Part shown: positions 24,148 through 32,619 of the stretch, one piece after another
Layout of the letters: each line of letters begins with the position of its first letter
Position numbering within the stretch: position 1 is the first letter of the stretch
Source: Bacteroidales bacterium
GTDB lineage: Bacteria > Bacteroidota > Bacteroidia > Bacteroidales > UBA932
DNA length: 34,918 nt
Direction of reading: 5' to 3'
NCBI GenBank assembly: GCA_017550525.1
Contig: JAFZOU010000135.1
Span: forward strand, 1-34,918
Translations under genes and position numbers: made by a program
Notes under the pieces: generated by a model
The model's input: the letters and a program-made list of their open reading frames with translations, nothing else
What the model was told of the DNA's origin: nothing
Databases searched by the model: none

Positions 24148-25734
24148 GTGAAGAACTACCTAAAGAAACTAGAAGACCAGATTCACCAGAATCCCACAAA
24201 GCCCGCCCTCAGTGACTATGAGGGCGCAAGCTACACGTATTCAGAGGTTGCAGAACTCATAGAGCGCTACCATATCTTCTTCCAGACAGCGGGTATAAAG
24301 CCCGGAGACAAGATAGCCATCTGCGCCAGGAACTCGGCCCGATGGGGCATCCTGTTCTTTGCGGTAAACACCTATGAGGCCGTTGTAGTCCCCATTCTGG
24401 CCGATTTCACCGCCAACGGTGCAAGCAAGCTCATCGGCCATTCCGACAGCGTACTACTGATTGCAGACCCTGATATCTGGAACCAGATGTCTCCGGAGGA
24501 CATGCCGCTTCTGAGGGGGGTCATCAATTCCCGTGAGGAAGGCCTCCTGTGGCACAAGGATCATGATATTGCCCAGGCATGGGAAGACAGGGACACCCTC
24601 TTTGACCAATGTTACCCTGACGGCTTCAACCCTCAGGATGTCATATACCCCGGCGATGATAAAGCCCTGGCCCTTATCAATTACACTTCAGGAACTTCAG
24701 GTGATCCCAAGGGAGTAATGCTCAGTTACGGAGCAATGTCGGACATAGTGGAGCAGTGTCAGCAAAAACTCTCCAACACCCCAGACAAACTAGTCTCCAT
24801 GCTCCCCCTTGCCCATATGTACGGCCTGGCAATGGAGTTCATATATCCCTGCTGCACCGGTTTTACAATCTGGTTCCTTGGAAAACTCCCCTCCCCTTCA
24901 CTCCTTATGAAGGCGTGTTCGGAGGTCCAGCCCAGCATCATGATTACCGTACCTCTGGTAATGGAAAAGCTTTATCAGACACAGATACAGCCACAACTTG
25001 CCGGACTTGCAGCACGTGTCCCCTACCTAAGGATTCCTTTCTACAAGGGCCTTGGGAAAAAGCTTCTACAGTCACTCGGAGGCCGGATTGAGACCATCAT
25101 CATCGGAGGCGCACCCCTTACCTGGGAAGTGGAGAGCGGGTTCCGTAAAATCGGCCTTCCTTATGCCGTTGGTTATGGTATGACGGAGGCCTGTCCCCTG
25201 CTTTCGCTGGAAACACCGGATCATTTTGAGCCCGGTTCCTGCGGCAAACCCACTCACCGCCTCAGGATAGAGTCCTCCGACCCTGAACGCATCCCGGGAG
25301 AAATCCAGGCACAGGGCCCCAACCTTACAATGGGCTATTATAAGAATCCGGAGGCCGATGCCAAGGCATGGACCCCTGACGGCTGGTTCCGAACCGGAGA
25401 CCTCGGTATCATGGACGAGGACGGGAACGTGTTCATAAAGGGCCGCATCAAGGCCATCATCCTCTCCTCTTCCGGCCAGAACATCTACCCGGAAGAAGTG
25501 GAACAGGTTCTCTCCAAGCACCCCATGGTGCAGGAGTCCCTGGTAATTGAACGTGCCGGAAAAGTTGTAGCCCTGGTATACCCCAAACCCGGAGTTGTTC
25601 CCTCAGAGGACCACATCAGGGACTACACCAACCGCTCCCTTCCCATCTTCAGCCAGATTTTCCGCGTAGAGCTTGTAGACCTCCCTTTCCAGCGCACTGC
25701 CAAAGGCACAATCAAGCGCCACCTGTATCAGTAG
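24148..25734 (+). CDS. AMP-dependent synthetase/ligase, long-chain acyl-CoA synthetase-like, paralogue 1
   Basis: A 528-residue adenylate-forming enzyme of the FadD type that activates a carboxylic acid, probably a fatty acid, via acyl-AMP to acyl-CoA. Start is GTG at 24148; no in-frame ATG lies close upstream. Motifs: NYTSGTSGDPKGVML (AMP P-loop, about residue 177), GYGMTEACPLL (adenine/substrate block), WFRTGDLG, KGRIKAIILSSSGQNIYPEE, and the C-terminal lysine in RTAKGTIKRHLY that catalyses adenylation. It is closely related to the ligase at 27947-29593, and the two face each other across htpG with matching 3' flanks. Acyl substrate unknown. Confidence 0.9.
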   Translation: MKNYLKKLEDQIHQNPTKPALSDYEGASYTYSEVAELIERYHIFFQTAGIKPGDKIAICARNSARWGILFFAVNTYEAVVVPILADFTANGASKLIGHSDSVLLIADPDIWNQMSPEDMPLLRGVINSREEGLLWHKDHDIAQAWEDRDTLFDQCYPDGFNPQDVIYPGDDKALALINYTSGTSGDPKGVMLSYGAMSDIVEQCQQKLSNTPDKLVSMLPLAHMYGLAMEFIYPCCTGFTIWFLGKLPSPSLLMKACSEVQPSIMITVPLVMEKLYQTQIQPQLAGLAARVPYLRIPFYKGLGKKLLQSLGGRIETIIIGGAPLTWEVESGFRKIGLPYAVGYGMTEACPLLSLETPDHFEPGSCGKPTHRLRIESSDPERIPGEIQAQGPNLTMGYYKNPEADAKAWTPDGWFRTGDLGIMDEDGNVFIKGRIKAIILSSSGQNIYPEEVEQVLSKHPMVQESLVIERAGKVVALVYPKPGVVPSEDHIRDYTNRSLPIFSQIFRVELVDLPFQRTAKGTIKRHLYQ

Positions 25735-25783
25735 GCCCCTCGCGCGTACTGAATAGTAGTTTTTCCGTCCGCTCCACAACGCC
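25735..25783. repeat. left arm of the inverted repeat flanking htpG
   Basis: Begins directly after the stop codon of ligase 1. Its last 24 nt (25760-25783) are exactly the reverse complement of 27866-27889, and its first ~20 nt (25735-25754) match the reverse complement of 27927-27946 with three mismatches. It lacks the hairpin present in the right arm. Confidence 0.85.
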
Positions 25784-25873
25784 CACGTGCATATCTGCCA
25801 ATATGGCAGAAAGTGCAGGTGTGGCTCAAGTTTTGACTTACAATCGGCCGGAATACAATAAAAACTACATATT
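25784..25873 (+). promoter_or_regulatory. htpG upstream region with a hairpin and a candidate promoter
   Basis: Contains hairpin TCTGCCA-ATA-TGGCAGA (25794-25810), not followed by T, and further on TTGACT (25832-25837) and TACAAT near 25854, 15-16 nt apart. No TAnnTTTG box is seen, so htpG may use a different sigma factor from its neighbours. The word ATCGGCC also occurs here (about 25843), one of two clearly non-coding copies. Confidence 0.3.
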
Positions 25874-27859
25874 ATGGCAAACAAAGGACAGGTTGGAGTA
25901 ACCACGGAAAACATATTCCCGGTTATCAAACAGTTTCTCTACAGTGACCATGAGATCTTCCTCAGGGAGCTTGTGGCAAACGCCGTTGACGCAACCCAGA
26001 AGATGAAGGCCCTGGCCGCTTCCGGAGACTGCAAGGAGGAACTTGGAGACCTTAAGGTTCACATTGAACTGGATGAAAAGGCCAATACCCTTAAGATTGC
26101 CGATAACGGTATCGGCATGACGGAGGAAGAGGTGGACAAATACATCAACCAGATAGCCTTCTCAAGCGCGGGAGAATTCCTGGAGAAGTACAAGGACCAG
26201 ATCCAGAATATCATCGGCCATTTTGGTCTTGGCTTCTACAGCGCCTTCATGGTTTCAAAGAAGGTGACCATTGAAACGCTGTCATGGAAGGAAGGCGCAA
26301 AGGCCGTCAAATGGACCTGCGACGGTTCTCCTGAATACACCATGGAGGATTGCGACAAGGCCGATAGAGGTACAGTAATCACGCTCTACCTTGACGATGA
26401 TTCCGCCGAATACGCAGATAAATCCCGCATCGAGACCCTTCTCCAGAAATACTGCAAGTTCATGCCCGTTCCCATTGTCTTTGGAAAGGAGCAGGAATGG
26501 AAGGATGGAAAATACGTGGATACGGACAAGGACAAGGTCATCAACTCCGTGGAGCCCCTCTGGACCAAGGCCCCGTCAGAGCTCAAGGATGAGGATTACC
26601 TTGGATTCTACCGCACCCTCTTCCCCATGAACGAGGAACCCCTTTTCTGGATCCACCTCAATGTAGACTATCCCTTCAACCTTACAGGTATCCTATACTT
26701 CCCTAAACTCAAGGACCGCGTGGCAGTGGAGCGCAACAAGATTTCCCTCTACTGCAACCAGATGTTCGTCACGGACCACGTAGACAACATCGTCCCTGAC
26801 TTCATGACTCTCCTTCACGGTGTCATCGACTCACCTGACATCCCGCTTAACGTAAGCCGCAGCTACCTCCAGAGTGATGCTGCCGTAAAGAAGATATCCA
26901 CCTATATCACAAAGAAGGTTGCAGACCGCCTGGAGGGCATCTTCAAGGATGAGAGGGAGCAGCTGGAGGCCAAGTGGGACAACCTCAAACTCTTCATTGA
27001 GTACGGCATGCTCTCCGACGAAAAGTTCTTCGAGAGGGCCCAGAAGTTTGCTCTCCTAAAGAACGTAGACGGCAAGTACTTCAGCTTTGATGAGTACAAG
27101 GAGGCCGTGAAGGACGCCCAGACAGACAAAGACAAGAAGCTTGTGTACCTCTATGCCACAAAGGCCGATGACCAGTACGCCTTCATCCAGGCCGCAAAGG
27201 ACAAGGGCTACGACGTCCTCCTCATGGACTGCGAGCTGGACGCCCACTATGTGAACCTCCTGGAACAGAAGCTTACGGACACCCGTTTTGCCCGCGTGGA
27301 CTCAGACGCCATAGAGAATCTCATCCCCAAGGAAGACAAGGTGAAGCTGGAGATGAAGGAAGACGAGCGCTATGACCTTGAGAATATGTTCAAGGCCGTC
27401 CTCCCTGAAGGAAACGACTACTTTGTACAGGGTGACAACCTTGGGGCAGACGCCGCTCCCGTCCTCATCACCCAGAACGAATTCATGCGCCGCTACCGTG
27501 AGATGAGCGCCCTTGGCGGCGGAATGAACTTCTACGGAGAGATGCCTCAGAGCTACAATATCACCGTAAATATGGAGAACCCTCTGGTGGCGCAGATCTG
27601 GGCTTCCAAGCAGGCCGATGTAAAGCCTCAGGGAGAACTTCCTGCCGAGGCCCCTTCTGACGCCCCCGAGGAAGAGAAGACCAAGGCCAGGGAAGCCCGT
27701 GAGGCCGTCCGAAAGGCCCACAGGGCCGATGTAGAGGCCTTTGCCCGGGAGAATGACCTCCTTCATCAGATAGCAGACCTCGCCCTCCTCTCCAACGGAA
27801 TGCTGAAAGGAAAAGCCCTGAGCGATTTCATTGCAAGAAGCTACGCCATCATGAAATAG
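25874..27859 (+). CDS. htpG: molecular chaperone HtpG (Hsp90)
   Basis: A 661-residue ATP-dependent chaperone. N-terminal GHKL ATPase: FLRELVANAVDATQKM (catalytic Glu and Mg-binding Asn), IADNGIGMTEEE, and the lid/glycine motif IGHFGLGFYSAFMV. The middle domain carries NVSRSYLQSD with the gamma-phosphate-contacting Arg, and the C-terminal dimerisation domain follows. A charged segment (PAEAPSDAPEEEKTKAREAREA) near residue 600 is a linker before the final helices. Full length. It is an isolated gene embedded between two convergent acyl-CoA ligase paralogues, inside an inverted repeat that could allow the segment to flip. Confidence 0.97.
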   Translation: MANKGQVGVTTENIFPVIKQFLYSDHEIFLRELVANAVDATQKMKALAASGDCKEELGDLKVHIELDEKANTLKIADNGIGMTEEEVDKYINQIAFSSAGEFLEKYKDQIQNIIGHFGLGFYSAFMVSKKVTIETLSWKEGAKAVKWTCDGSPEYTMEDCDKADRGTVITLYLDDDSAEYADKSRIETLLQKYCKFMPVPIVFGKEQEWKDGKYVDTDKDKVINSVEPLWTKAPSELKDEDYLGFYRTLFPMNEEPLFWIHLNVDYPFNLTGILYFPKLKDRVAVERNKISLYCNQMFVTDHVDNIVPDFMTLLHGVIDSPDIPLNVSRSYLQSDAAVKKISTYITKKVADRLEGIFKDEREQLEAKWDNLKLFIEYGMLSDEKFFERAQKFALLKNVDGKYFSFDEYKEAVKDAQTDKDKKLVYLYATKADDQYAFIQAAKDKGYDVLLMDCELDAHYVNLLEQKLTDTRFARVDSDAIENLIPKEDKVKLEMKEDERYDLENMFKAVLPEGNDYFVQGDNLGADAAPVLITQNEFMRRYREMSALGGGMNFYGEMPQSYNITVNMENPLVAQIWASKQADVKPQGELPAEAPSDAPEEEKTKAREAREAVRKAHRADVEAFARENDLLHQIADLALLSNGMLKGKALSDFIARSYAIMK

Positions 27860-27865
27860 CGCGAA

Positions 27866-27946
27866 GGCGTTGTGGAGCGGACGGAAAAAAGTTTTGCCAG
27901 CCTTTTTTCAGGCTGGCAAAACTTTAATTCCGTACGCGCGTAGGGC
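27866..27946. repeat. right arm of the inverted repeat flanking htpG
   Basis: Comprises 27866-27889 (exact inverse of 25760-25783), an extra terminator hairpin (27888-27925), and 27927-27946 (near-inverse of 25735-25754). It ends exactly at the stop codon of ligase 2 (27947-27949), mirroring the left arm. Confidence 0.85.
27885..27928. terminator. bidirectional terminator between htpG and acyl-CoA ligase 2
   Basis: A 16-bp perfect stem (27888-27903 with 27910-27925), 6-nt loop, flanked by A run at 27885-27890 and TTT at 27923-27925. The T run is better on the minus strand (ligase 2), but it is positioned for both genes. Confidence 0.88.
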
Positions 27947-29593
27947 CTATTTATAGAGGAACCTTCTGATACTCATCTTGGGAGTTTTCTCAAAGGGCTT
28001 GTCCATCAGTTCCACCTTTGCTATCTGGCTGTAGGTAGGAAGCTGGCGGTTGGCGCCCAGACGGATGTTCTCAGGAATCTCAGCCTTGGCTTCATTGTCA
28101 AGGAGGGCCTTGGCGATTGACTGCTCATCCAGGAATACAAGGGCTACAAGTTTACCGCCACGCTCCACAACAACAGACTCCATCACGTAAGGCTGGTTGT
28201 TCACAACGGCCTCAAGTTCCTCAGGGTAGATGTTCTGGCCGGAAGGGCCCAGAATCATGTTCTTGGAGCGGCCGCGGATGAAGATATTGCCTTCTGCGTC
28301 AATGATGCCAAGGTCTCCGGTACGGAGCCATCCGTCATCTGTAAATGCATTGGCGGTTGCTTCCTCATTCTTATAGTAGCCGACGGTGATGTTCTCACCG
28401 CGGGCCTGGATTTCACCCACAACGTGCTGGGGGTCATCGGAATCAATGCGGACCTCGGCCACGTCAACAGCCTTACCGCATGAGCCGGCCACATACTTGG
28501 TCCAGTGCTCATAGGCAAGAAGGGGGCAGGCCTCTGTCATGCCGTAACCGACAAGGTAAGGGAACTTGATCTTCTTGAACAGGCGCTCTACCTCTGGATT
28601 AAGGGCTGCACCGCCCATAATGAACTCCTGAACATTGCCGCCGAAAGCCTGTACAAGGCCGTCTTTCACCTTCTTGTAAACGATATTGTTAAGGAGCGGA
28701 ACCTTGGTGAGGAACTTGATGAGGGGCTTGTCCAGAGTGGGCTTTACCTTGCTCTTGTAAATCTTCTCCATCACAAGCGGAACGGTGATGAGAAGGTAGG
28801 GTTTTACATCGGCAAAAGCCTTGAGAAGGGTGGCGGGGGTGGGAGCCTTACCCATCCAGTAGATGGACGTACCGTTGCAGAGAGGATAGAGGAACTCTAT
28901 CACAAGGCCGTACATATGGGCCATAGGGAGCATTGAGACCATCTTGTCACCGGCAGGGACGTTACGCTGGGAGTAGTCTACGTTTGCGCTGAAGTTGCGG
29001 TAAGTGAGCATTACGCCCTTGGGGTCTCCGGTGCTGCCGGAAGTATAGTTGATGGTGGATAGGTTGTCCCAGTTGTCCGTGGGGAATACAACGTCTTCTG
29101 GGCCGAATCCCTTAGGGTATTTCTCTGCGAAGAGCTTGTCCAGGTTGTCCACTGCTTCCTGGATTTTGGCGTCACGGCAGAAGAGGACTTTCCAGTTGTC
29201 TACGTCAAAGACGACTTTGAGGGCGGGCATCTTCTCCGGGTCCATCTTGGCCCAACGGGCGGCGTTTGTGAAGAGGGCGATACTGTCACTATGATTGACG
29301 AGGCCCATCACGCTCTCCGGGGTAAAATCGGCCAAAATGGGGACGATTACTGTTTCATATGTGTTGACGGCGAGGTATGCAAAACCCCATTTGGCACCGT
29401 TGTTAGCACACAGGGCTATCTTGTCTCCCTTCTTGAAGCCGGCTTTTTCAAAGACGATGTGGAAACGGGCGATGTCCGTTGCCATTTGGGCGTAAGTAAA
29501 TGAATCTCCGCCGATTGTGTTCAGCGCAGGCTTGTCCCAGAACTTGCGGGTGGCATCCTGAAGGCGCTGAAGATAATGAGGATAATTTGACAT
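27947..29593 (-). CDS. AMP-dependent synthetase/ligase, long-chain acyl-CoA synthetase-like, paralogue 2
   Basis: A 548-residue adenylate-forming ligase, paralogue of the gene at 24148. Shared blocks include GDKIALCANNGAKWG, AVNTYETVIVPILADFT, NYTSGSTGDPKGVML, GYGMTEACPLLAYE, WLRTGDLGIIDAEGN, GQNIYPEE and the C-terminal catalytic Lys in KTPKMSIRRFLYK. It differs by an insertion near residues 490-510 and divergent substrate-pocket segments, so the two likely differ in chain-length or substrate preference. A TATCTTTG -7 box lies 32 nt upstream and a strong terminator downstream. Confidence 0.92.
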   Translation of the reverse strand: MSNYPHYLQRLQDATRKFWDKPALNTIGGDSFTYAQMATDIARFHIVFEKAGFKKGDKIALCANNGAKWGFAYLAVNTYETVIVPILADFTPESVMGLVNHSDSIALFTNAARWAKMDPEKMPALKVVFDVDNWKVLFCRDAKIQEAVDNLDKLFAEKYPKGFGPEDVVFPTDNWDNLSTINYTSGSTGDPKGVMLTYRNFSANVDYSQRNVPAGDKMVSMLPMAHMYGLVIEFLYPLCNGTSIYWMGKAPTPATLLKAFADVKPYLLITVPLVMEKIYKSKVKPTLDKPLIKFLTKVPLLNNIVYKKVKDGLVQAFGGNVQEFIMGGAALNPEVERLFKKIKFPYLVGYGMTEACPLLAYEHWTKYVAGSCGKAVDVAEVRIDSDDPQHVVGEIQARGENITVGYYKNEEATANAFTDDGWLRTGDLGIIDAEGNIFIRGRSKNMILGPSGQNIYPEELEAVVNNQPYVMESVVVERGGKLVALVFLDEQSIAKALLDNEAKAEIPENIRLGANRQLPTYSQIAKVELMDKPFEKTPKMSIRRFLYK

Positions 29594-29624
29594 ATCTTAG
29601 GTTTTAGGTTGTTCTTTGTATCAA

Positions 29625-29653
29625 CAAAGATAGCAATTATTTTGGTAAGCAAA
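29625..29653 (-). promoter_or_regulatory. promoter of acyl-CoA ligase 2
   Basis: Minus-strand -7 box TATCTTTG (29625-29632) with TTTG (29650-29653) 17 nt upstream, slightly short of the usual 19-21 nt. Divergent from the plus-strand box at 29661-29668. Confidence 0.5.
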
Positions 29654-29660
29654 AAATCAG

Positions 29661-29668
29661 TATCTTTG
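29661..29668 (+). promoter_or_regulatory. -7 box TATCTTTG of the HAD-aguB-aguA operon
   Basis: Plus-strand TATCTTTG 20 nt before the ATG at 29688; TTTG at 29641-29644 is 16 nt upstream. A third divergent pair of -7 boxes in this window. Confidence 0.55.
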
Positions 29669-29687
29669 CAGACTGAAAGATATTTAG

Positions 29688-30527
29688 ATGAGAAGAAAAC
29701 CTATCATAGCCCTTATCTACGACTTCGACGGAACCCTTTCCCCCGGCAACATGCAGGAATTCGGGTTCATTCAGGCCGTTGGCCAGACTCCCGCGGAATT
29801 CTGGGCAAAAAGCGACGGAATAGCCAAGGGTCAGGATGCCTCCAACATCCTGGCTTACATGAAGTTAATGCACGACGAAGCCCGCAAGAACCACATCAAG
29901 CTCACCCGTGAAGGATTCAAGAAATATGGGGCCGATATAAAGCTCTACGAGGGCGTCCGTGACTGGTTCCAGAACGTAAATGACTATGGCAAGGCCCACG
30001 GGGTAATCATAGAGCATTATATAAACTCGTCCGGCCTCACGGAAATCATTGAGGGCTGCCCCATTGCCAAGGAATTCAAGCACATCTTTGCCGGTAGTTT
30101 CATCTACGACGACAAAGGCGTGGCGGAATGGCCCGGCATAGCCGTAGACTACACCGGAAAAACACAATACCTCTATAAGATACAGAAGGGAATATTCTCG
30201 GCCCGTGACTCAAAGCTTGTCAACGAGAGCTGGGCCGATGCCGACAAACGTATCTCCATGGACCATATGATCTACTTTGGAGACGGAGAAACCGATATCC
30301 CTTCAATGAAGCTTGTGAGCCTTTCCGGAGGTAACGCAATTGCCGTTTTTGACCCTTCACGCCCCGGCAAGAAAGATGCTGCCCGTAAACTCCTGAGGCA
30401 GGGCCGCGTGAACTTCATCACCCCCGCATCCTATACCAAGGATTCCCGCACTTTCCGCCTTGTGTGCGCCATCATAGACAAGATCAAGGCCGAGACCGAA
30501 CTCCGTCAATTCTCCAGATACAAGTAA
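29688..30527 (+). CDS. HAD-superfamily phosphatase (phosphoserine-phosphatase-like)
   Basis: A 279-residue cytoplasmic HAD hydrolase. Motif I DFDGTLS is at residues 12-18 (nucleophile Asp12, acid/base Asp14), motif II is likely the INSSG segment near residue 107, and motif IV YFGDGETDIPSM carries the metal-binding aspartates near residue 205. Between motifs I and II lies a helical cap (C1 type). Substrate unknown. Its stop overlaps the aguB start (TAATG at 30525-30529), so it is translationally coupled to the polyamine genes, an unusual partner that may indicate a linked metabolite-repair or polyamine-related role. Confidence 0.83.
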   Translation: MRRKPIIALIYDFDGTLSPGNMQEFGFIQAVGQTPAEFWAKSDGIAKGQDASNILAYMKLMHDEARKNHIKLTREGFKKYGADIKLYEGVRDWFQNVNDYGKAHGVIIEHYINSSGLTEIIEGCPIAKEFKHIFAGSFIYDDKGVAEWPGIAVDYTGKTQYLYKIQKGIFSARDSKLVNESWADADKRISMDHMIYFGDGETDIPSMKLVSLSGGNAIAVFDPSRPGKKDAARKLLRQGRVNFITPASYTKDSRTFRLVCAIIDKIKAETELRQFSRYK

Positions 30528-31411
30528 TGAGAAAGTTAAAAGTAGGAATGGTGCAGCAGCACTGCACCGCAGACATCCCCGGGAACATAGCCCGGCTTCA
30601 GGAAGGGATCCGCGCCTGCGCAGCCAAGGGCGCAGAGCTTGTGGTTCTTCAGGAACTGCACAACAGCCTTTATTTCTGCCAGGAGGAAAACGCCAAACTA
30701 TGTGACCTTGCAGAGCCCATTCCCGGCCCATCAACAGAGAGTTTCGGCGCTCTTGCCCGAGAACTTGGAATAGTCCTGGTGCTGTCCCTCTTTGAGCGCC
30801 GCACTCCCGGCATCTACCACAATACTGCAGTTGTCCTGGAGAAGGACGGAAGCATTGCCGGCACCTACCGCAAAATGCACATTCCGGACGATCCCCTCTT
30901 CTATGAGAAATTCTACTTCACCCCCGGAGACCTTGGCTTCCAGCCCATTAAAACGTCTGTCGGCACCCTTGGAGTACTTGTATGCTGGGATCAGTGGTAC
31001 CCGGAAGCAGCCCGCGCCATGGCTCTTAACGGAGCAGAGATGCTCATCTATCCAACTGCCATCGGCGGTGTTCCCACAGACCCGGAATGGGAACAGGCCC
31101 AGCAGCGCCAGGCCTGGCAGCTGGTCCAGAGGGGCCACTCCGTTGCCAATGGCCTGCCGGTAATTACCGTGAACCGCACCGGCGTGGAGCCGGATCCCAC
31201 CGGACACTCCACCGGAATAGATTTCTGGGGCCATTCCTTCGCTACCGGCGCCCAGGGAGAACTCCTCACTGAGTTTGAAAAGAGTGAAGAAGGTGTCCGC
31301 GTCGTGGAACTTGATATGGAACAGAGTGAGTACGTCCGCCGCGGCTGGCCCTTCCTTCGTGACCGCCGCATAGACGCCTACGATGTCCTCCTAAAACGCT
31401 TTGGGAAATGA
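30527..31411 (+). CDS. aguB: N-carbamoylputrescine amidase
   Basis: A 294-residue nitrilase-superfamily enzyme hydrolysing N-carbamoylputrescine to putrescine, CO2 and ammonia. The catalytic triad Glu43 (VVLQELHNS), Lys116 (YRKMHIPDDP) and Cys153 (VLVCWDQWYPEAAR) is present, with the AguB-typical DPLFYEKFYFTPGD and WGHSF blocks. Start ATG 30527 overlaps the HAD stop; an upstream in-frame ATG at 30464 lies inside the HAD gene and adds 21 unmatched residues. Its stop overlaps aguA by 4 nt. Adjacent aguA confirms the pathway. Confidence 0.95.
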   Translation: MRKLKVGMVQQHCTADIPGNIARLQEGIRACAAKGAELVVLQELHNSLYFCQEENAKLCDLAEPIPGPSTESFGALARELGIVLVLSLFERRTPGIYHNTAVVLEKDGSIAGTYRKMHIPDDPLFYEKFYFTPGDLGFQPIKTSVGTLGVLVCWDQWYPEAARAMALNGAEMLIYPTAIGGVPTDPEWEQAQQRQAWQLVQRGHSVANGLPVITVNRTGVEPDPTGHSTGIDFWGHSFATGAQGELLTEFEKSEEGVRVVELDMEQSEYVRRGWPFLRDRRIDAYDVLLKRFGK

Positions 31412-32427
31412 GAATTCCGGCCGAATGGGAAAAACAGGGTTTCGTACAACTCACCTGGCCCCACAAGGATTCACTTTGGTATGAGGTAGAAAAAGTACAG
31501 GCCTGCTACACCAAAATAGCATCGGCCATCCTGTCTCGTGAACCTCTTCTGATTGTTTGCCGAGACAAGCAGGAAACGGAATCTGATCTCCGTCGCTGCG
31601 GCCTGAAGAGCCTAGATGGAATCAGGTTTGTAGAATCCCCGATAAACGACACCTGGGCCCGAGACCACGGTGCCATTTCCGTATTCGGAGACAGCGGAGA
31701 GAAATACATTCTGGATTTTGTCTTCAACGGCTGGGGGCTCAAATTTGCCTCAGACCTTGACAATCAGATTACAACCAATATCTATAATAAAGGCGCATTT
31801 GCCCCAGATGTCAAGTACATCAATATGCGCCCCTTCGTCCTTGAAGGCGGCAGTATAGATACCGACGGCGCAGGAACACTGATTGCAACATCTGAGTGCC
31901 TGTGCTCCCTGAACAGGAATGAATACCTTTCCCGGGAAGAGATTGAGAATCATCTTAAAGCAGCCTTTGGGCTTAAACGCATCCTTTGGCTGGACAACGG
32001 ATCAATTGCAGGTGACGACACAGATTCTCACGTAGATATCCTTGCCCGTTTCTGCTCAGAAGACACAATTGCCTACACATCCTGCGAAGACCCTGAAGAT
32101 GAGAATTATCCTTCACTTAAAGCAATGGAGAAGCAGTTACGCACTTTTCGCACACTTGACGGCAAACCGTACAGGCTTGTTCCGCTTCCACTCCCGGATG
32201 CTCTCTATCTTGATGATTACCGTCTTCCTGGCTCATACGCCAATTTCCTGATTCTTAATGGAGCTGTGCTTATTCCCGGTGCAGCATCTCCAAAGGACGA
32301 AATAGCACGTGAACGCCTTCAGGCAATATTCCCAGACCGTTCTGTTGAGGTTATTGACTGCCGGGCTCTTCTTTCCGGACACGGCGGACTTCACTGCATT
32401 ACAATGAACTATCCGGAAGGGTGGTAG
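31408..32427 (+). CDS. aguA: agmatine deiminase
   Basis: A 339-residue guanidino-group-modifying enzyme (PPAD superfamily) converting agmatine to N-carbamoylputrescine. Motifs: PAEWEKQGFVQLTWPH at the start, NDTWARDHGAISVF with catalytic acidic and arginine contacts, FVLEGGSIDTDGAGTLI, DDTDSHVDILARF with catalytic His/Asp, and the nucleophile Cys330 in GHGGLHCITMNYP. ATGA overlap with aguB. The arginine decarboxylase that would make agmatine is not in the window. A 46-bp palindrome lies 41 nt after the stop. Confidence 0.95.
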   Translation: MRIPAEWEKQGFVQLTWPHKDSLWYEVEKVQACYTKIASAILSREPLLIVCRDKQETESDLRRCGLKSLDGIRFVESPINDTWARDHGAISVFGDSGEKYILDFVFNGWGLKFASDLDNQITTNIYNKGAFAPDVKYINMRPFVLEGGSIDTDGAGTLIATSECLCSLNRNEYLSREEIENHLKAAFGLKRILWLDNGSIAGDDTDSHVDILARFCSEDTIAYTSCEDPEDENYPSLKAMEKQLRTFRTLDGKPYRLVPLPLPDALYLDDYRLPGSYANFLILNGAVLIPGAASPKDEIARERLQAIFPDRSVEVIDCRALLSGHGGLHCITMNYPEGW

Positions 32428-32468
32428 CACAATTTCTAGTGCAACTTAACTACCTGAGACACAGATCG

Positions 32469-32514
32469 TTACAGAGTTATTTGGGATTACCGGTAATCCC
32501 AAATAACTCTGTAA
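32469..32514. repeat. perfect 46-bp palindrome downstream of aguA
   Basis: The left half 32469-32491 and right half 32492-32514 are exact reverse complements with no spacer, centred on ACCGGT. The arms include GAGTTATTTGGGATTACC. No T run follows on either strand, so it does not look like an ordinary terminator. It lies in the 192-nt convergent aguA/ompA gap. Confidence 0.9.
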
Positions 32515-32568
32515 AACATTGATATTCAGAGAAATAAGTTCCACCGCATCGGCATTACCACAGGAGAC

Positions 32569-32595
32569 AAAAAAAGACATCCCTTTGCAGGGATG
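32569..32595 (-). terminator. rho-independent terminator of the OmpA-family gene
   Basis: Stem CATCCCT/AGGGATG (32578-32584 with 32589-32595), loop of 4, then T run on the minus strand (plus A at 32569-32575). A further small hairpin GTAAGAT-AG-ATCTTAC (32609-32624) touches the stop codon. Confidence 0.82.
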
Positions 32596-32619
32596 CCTTT
32601 AGAAAAGGTAAGATAGATC

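Noticed and set aside
25794-25810. Heat-shock CIRCE element upstream of htpG
   Set aside because: The hairpin TCTGCCA-ATA-TGGCAGA has neither the TTAGCACTC core nor its 9-nt spacing.
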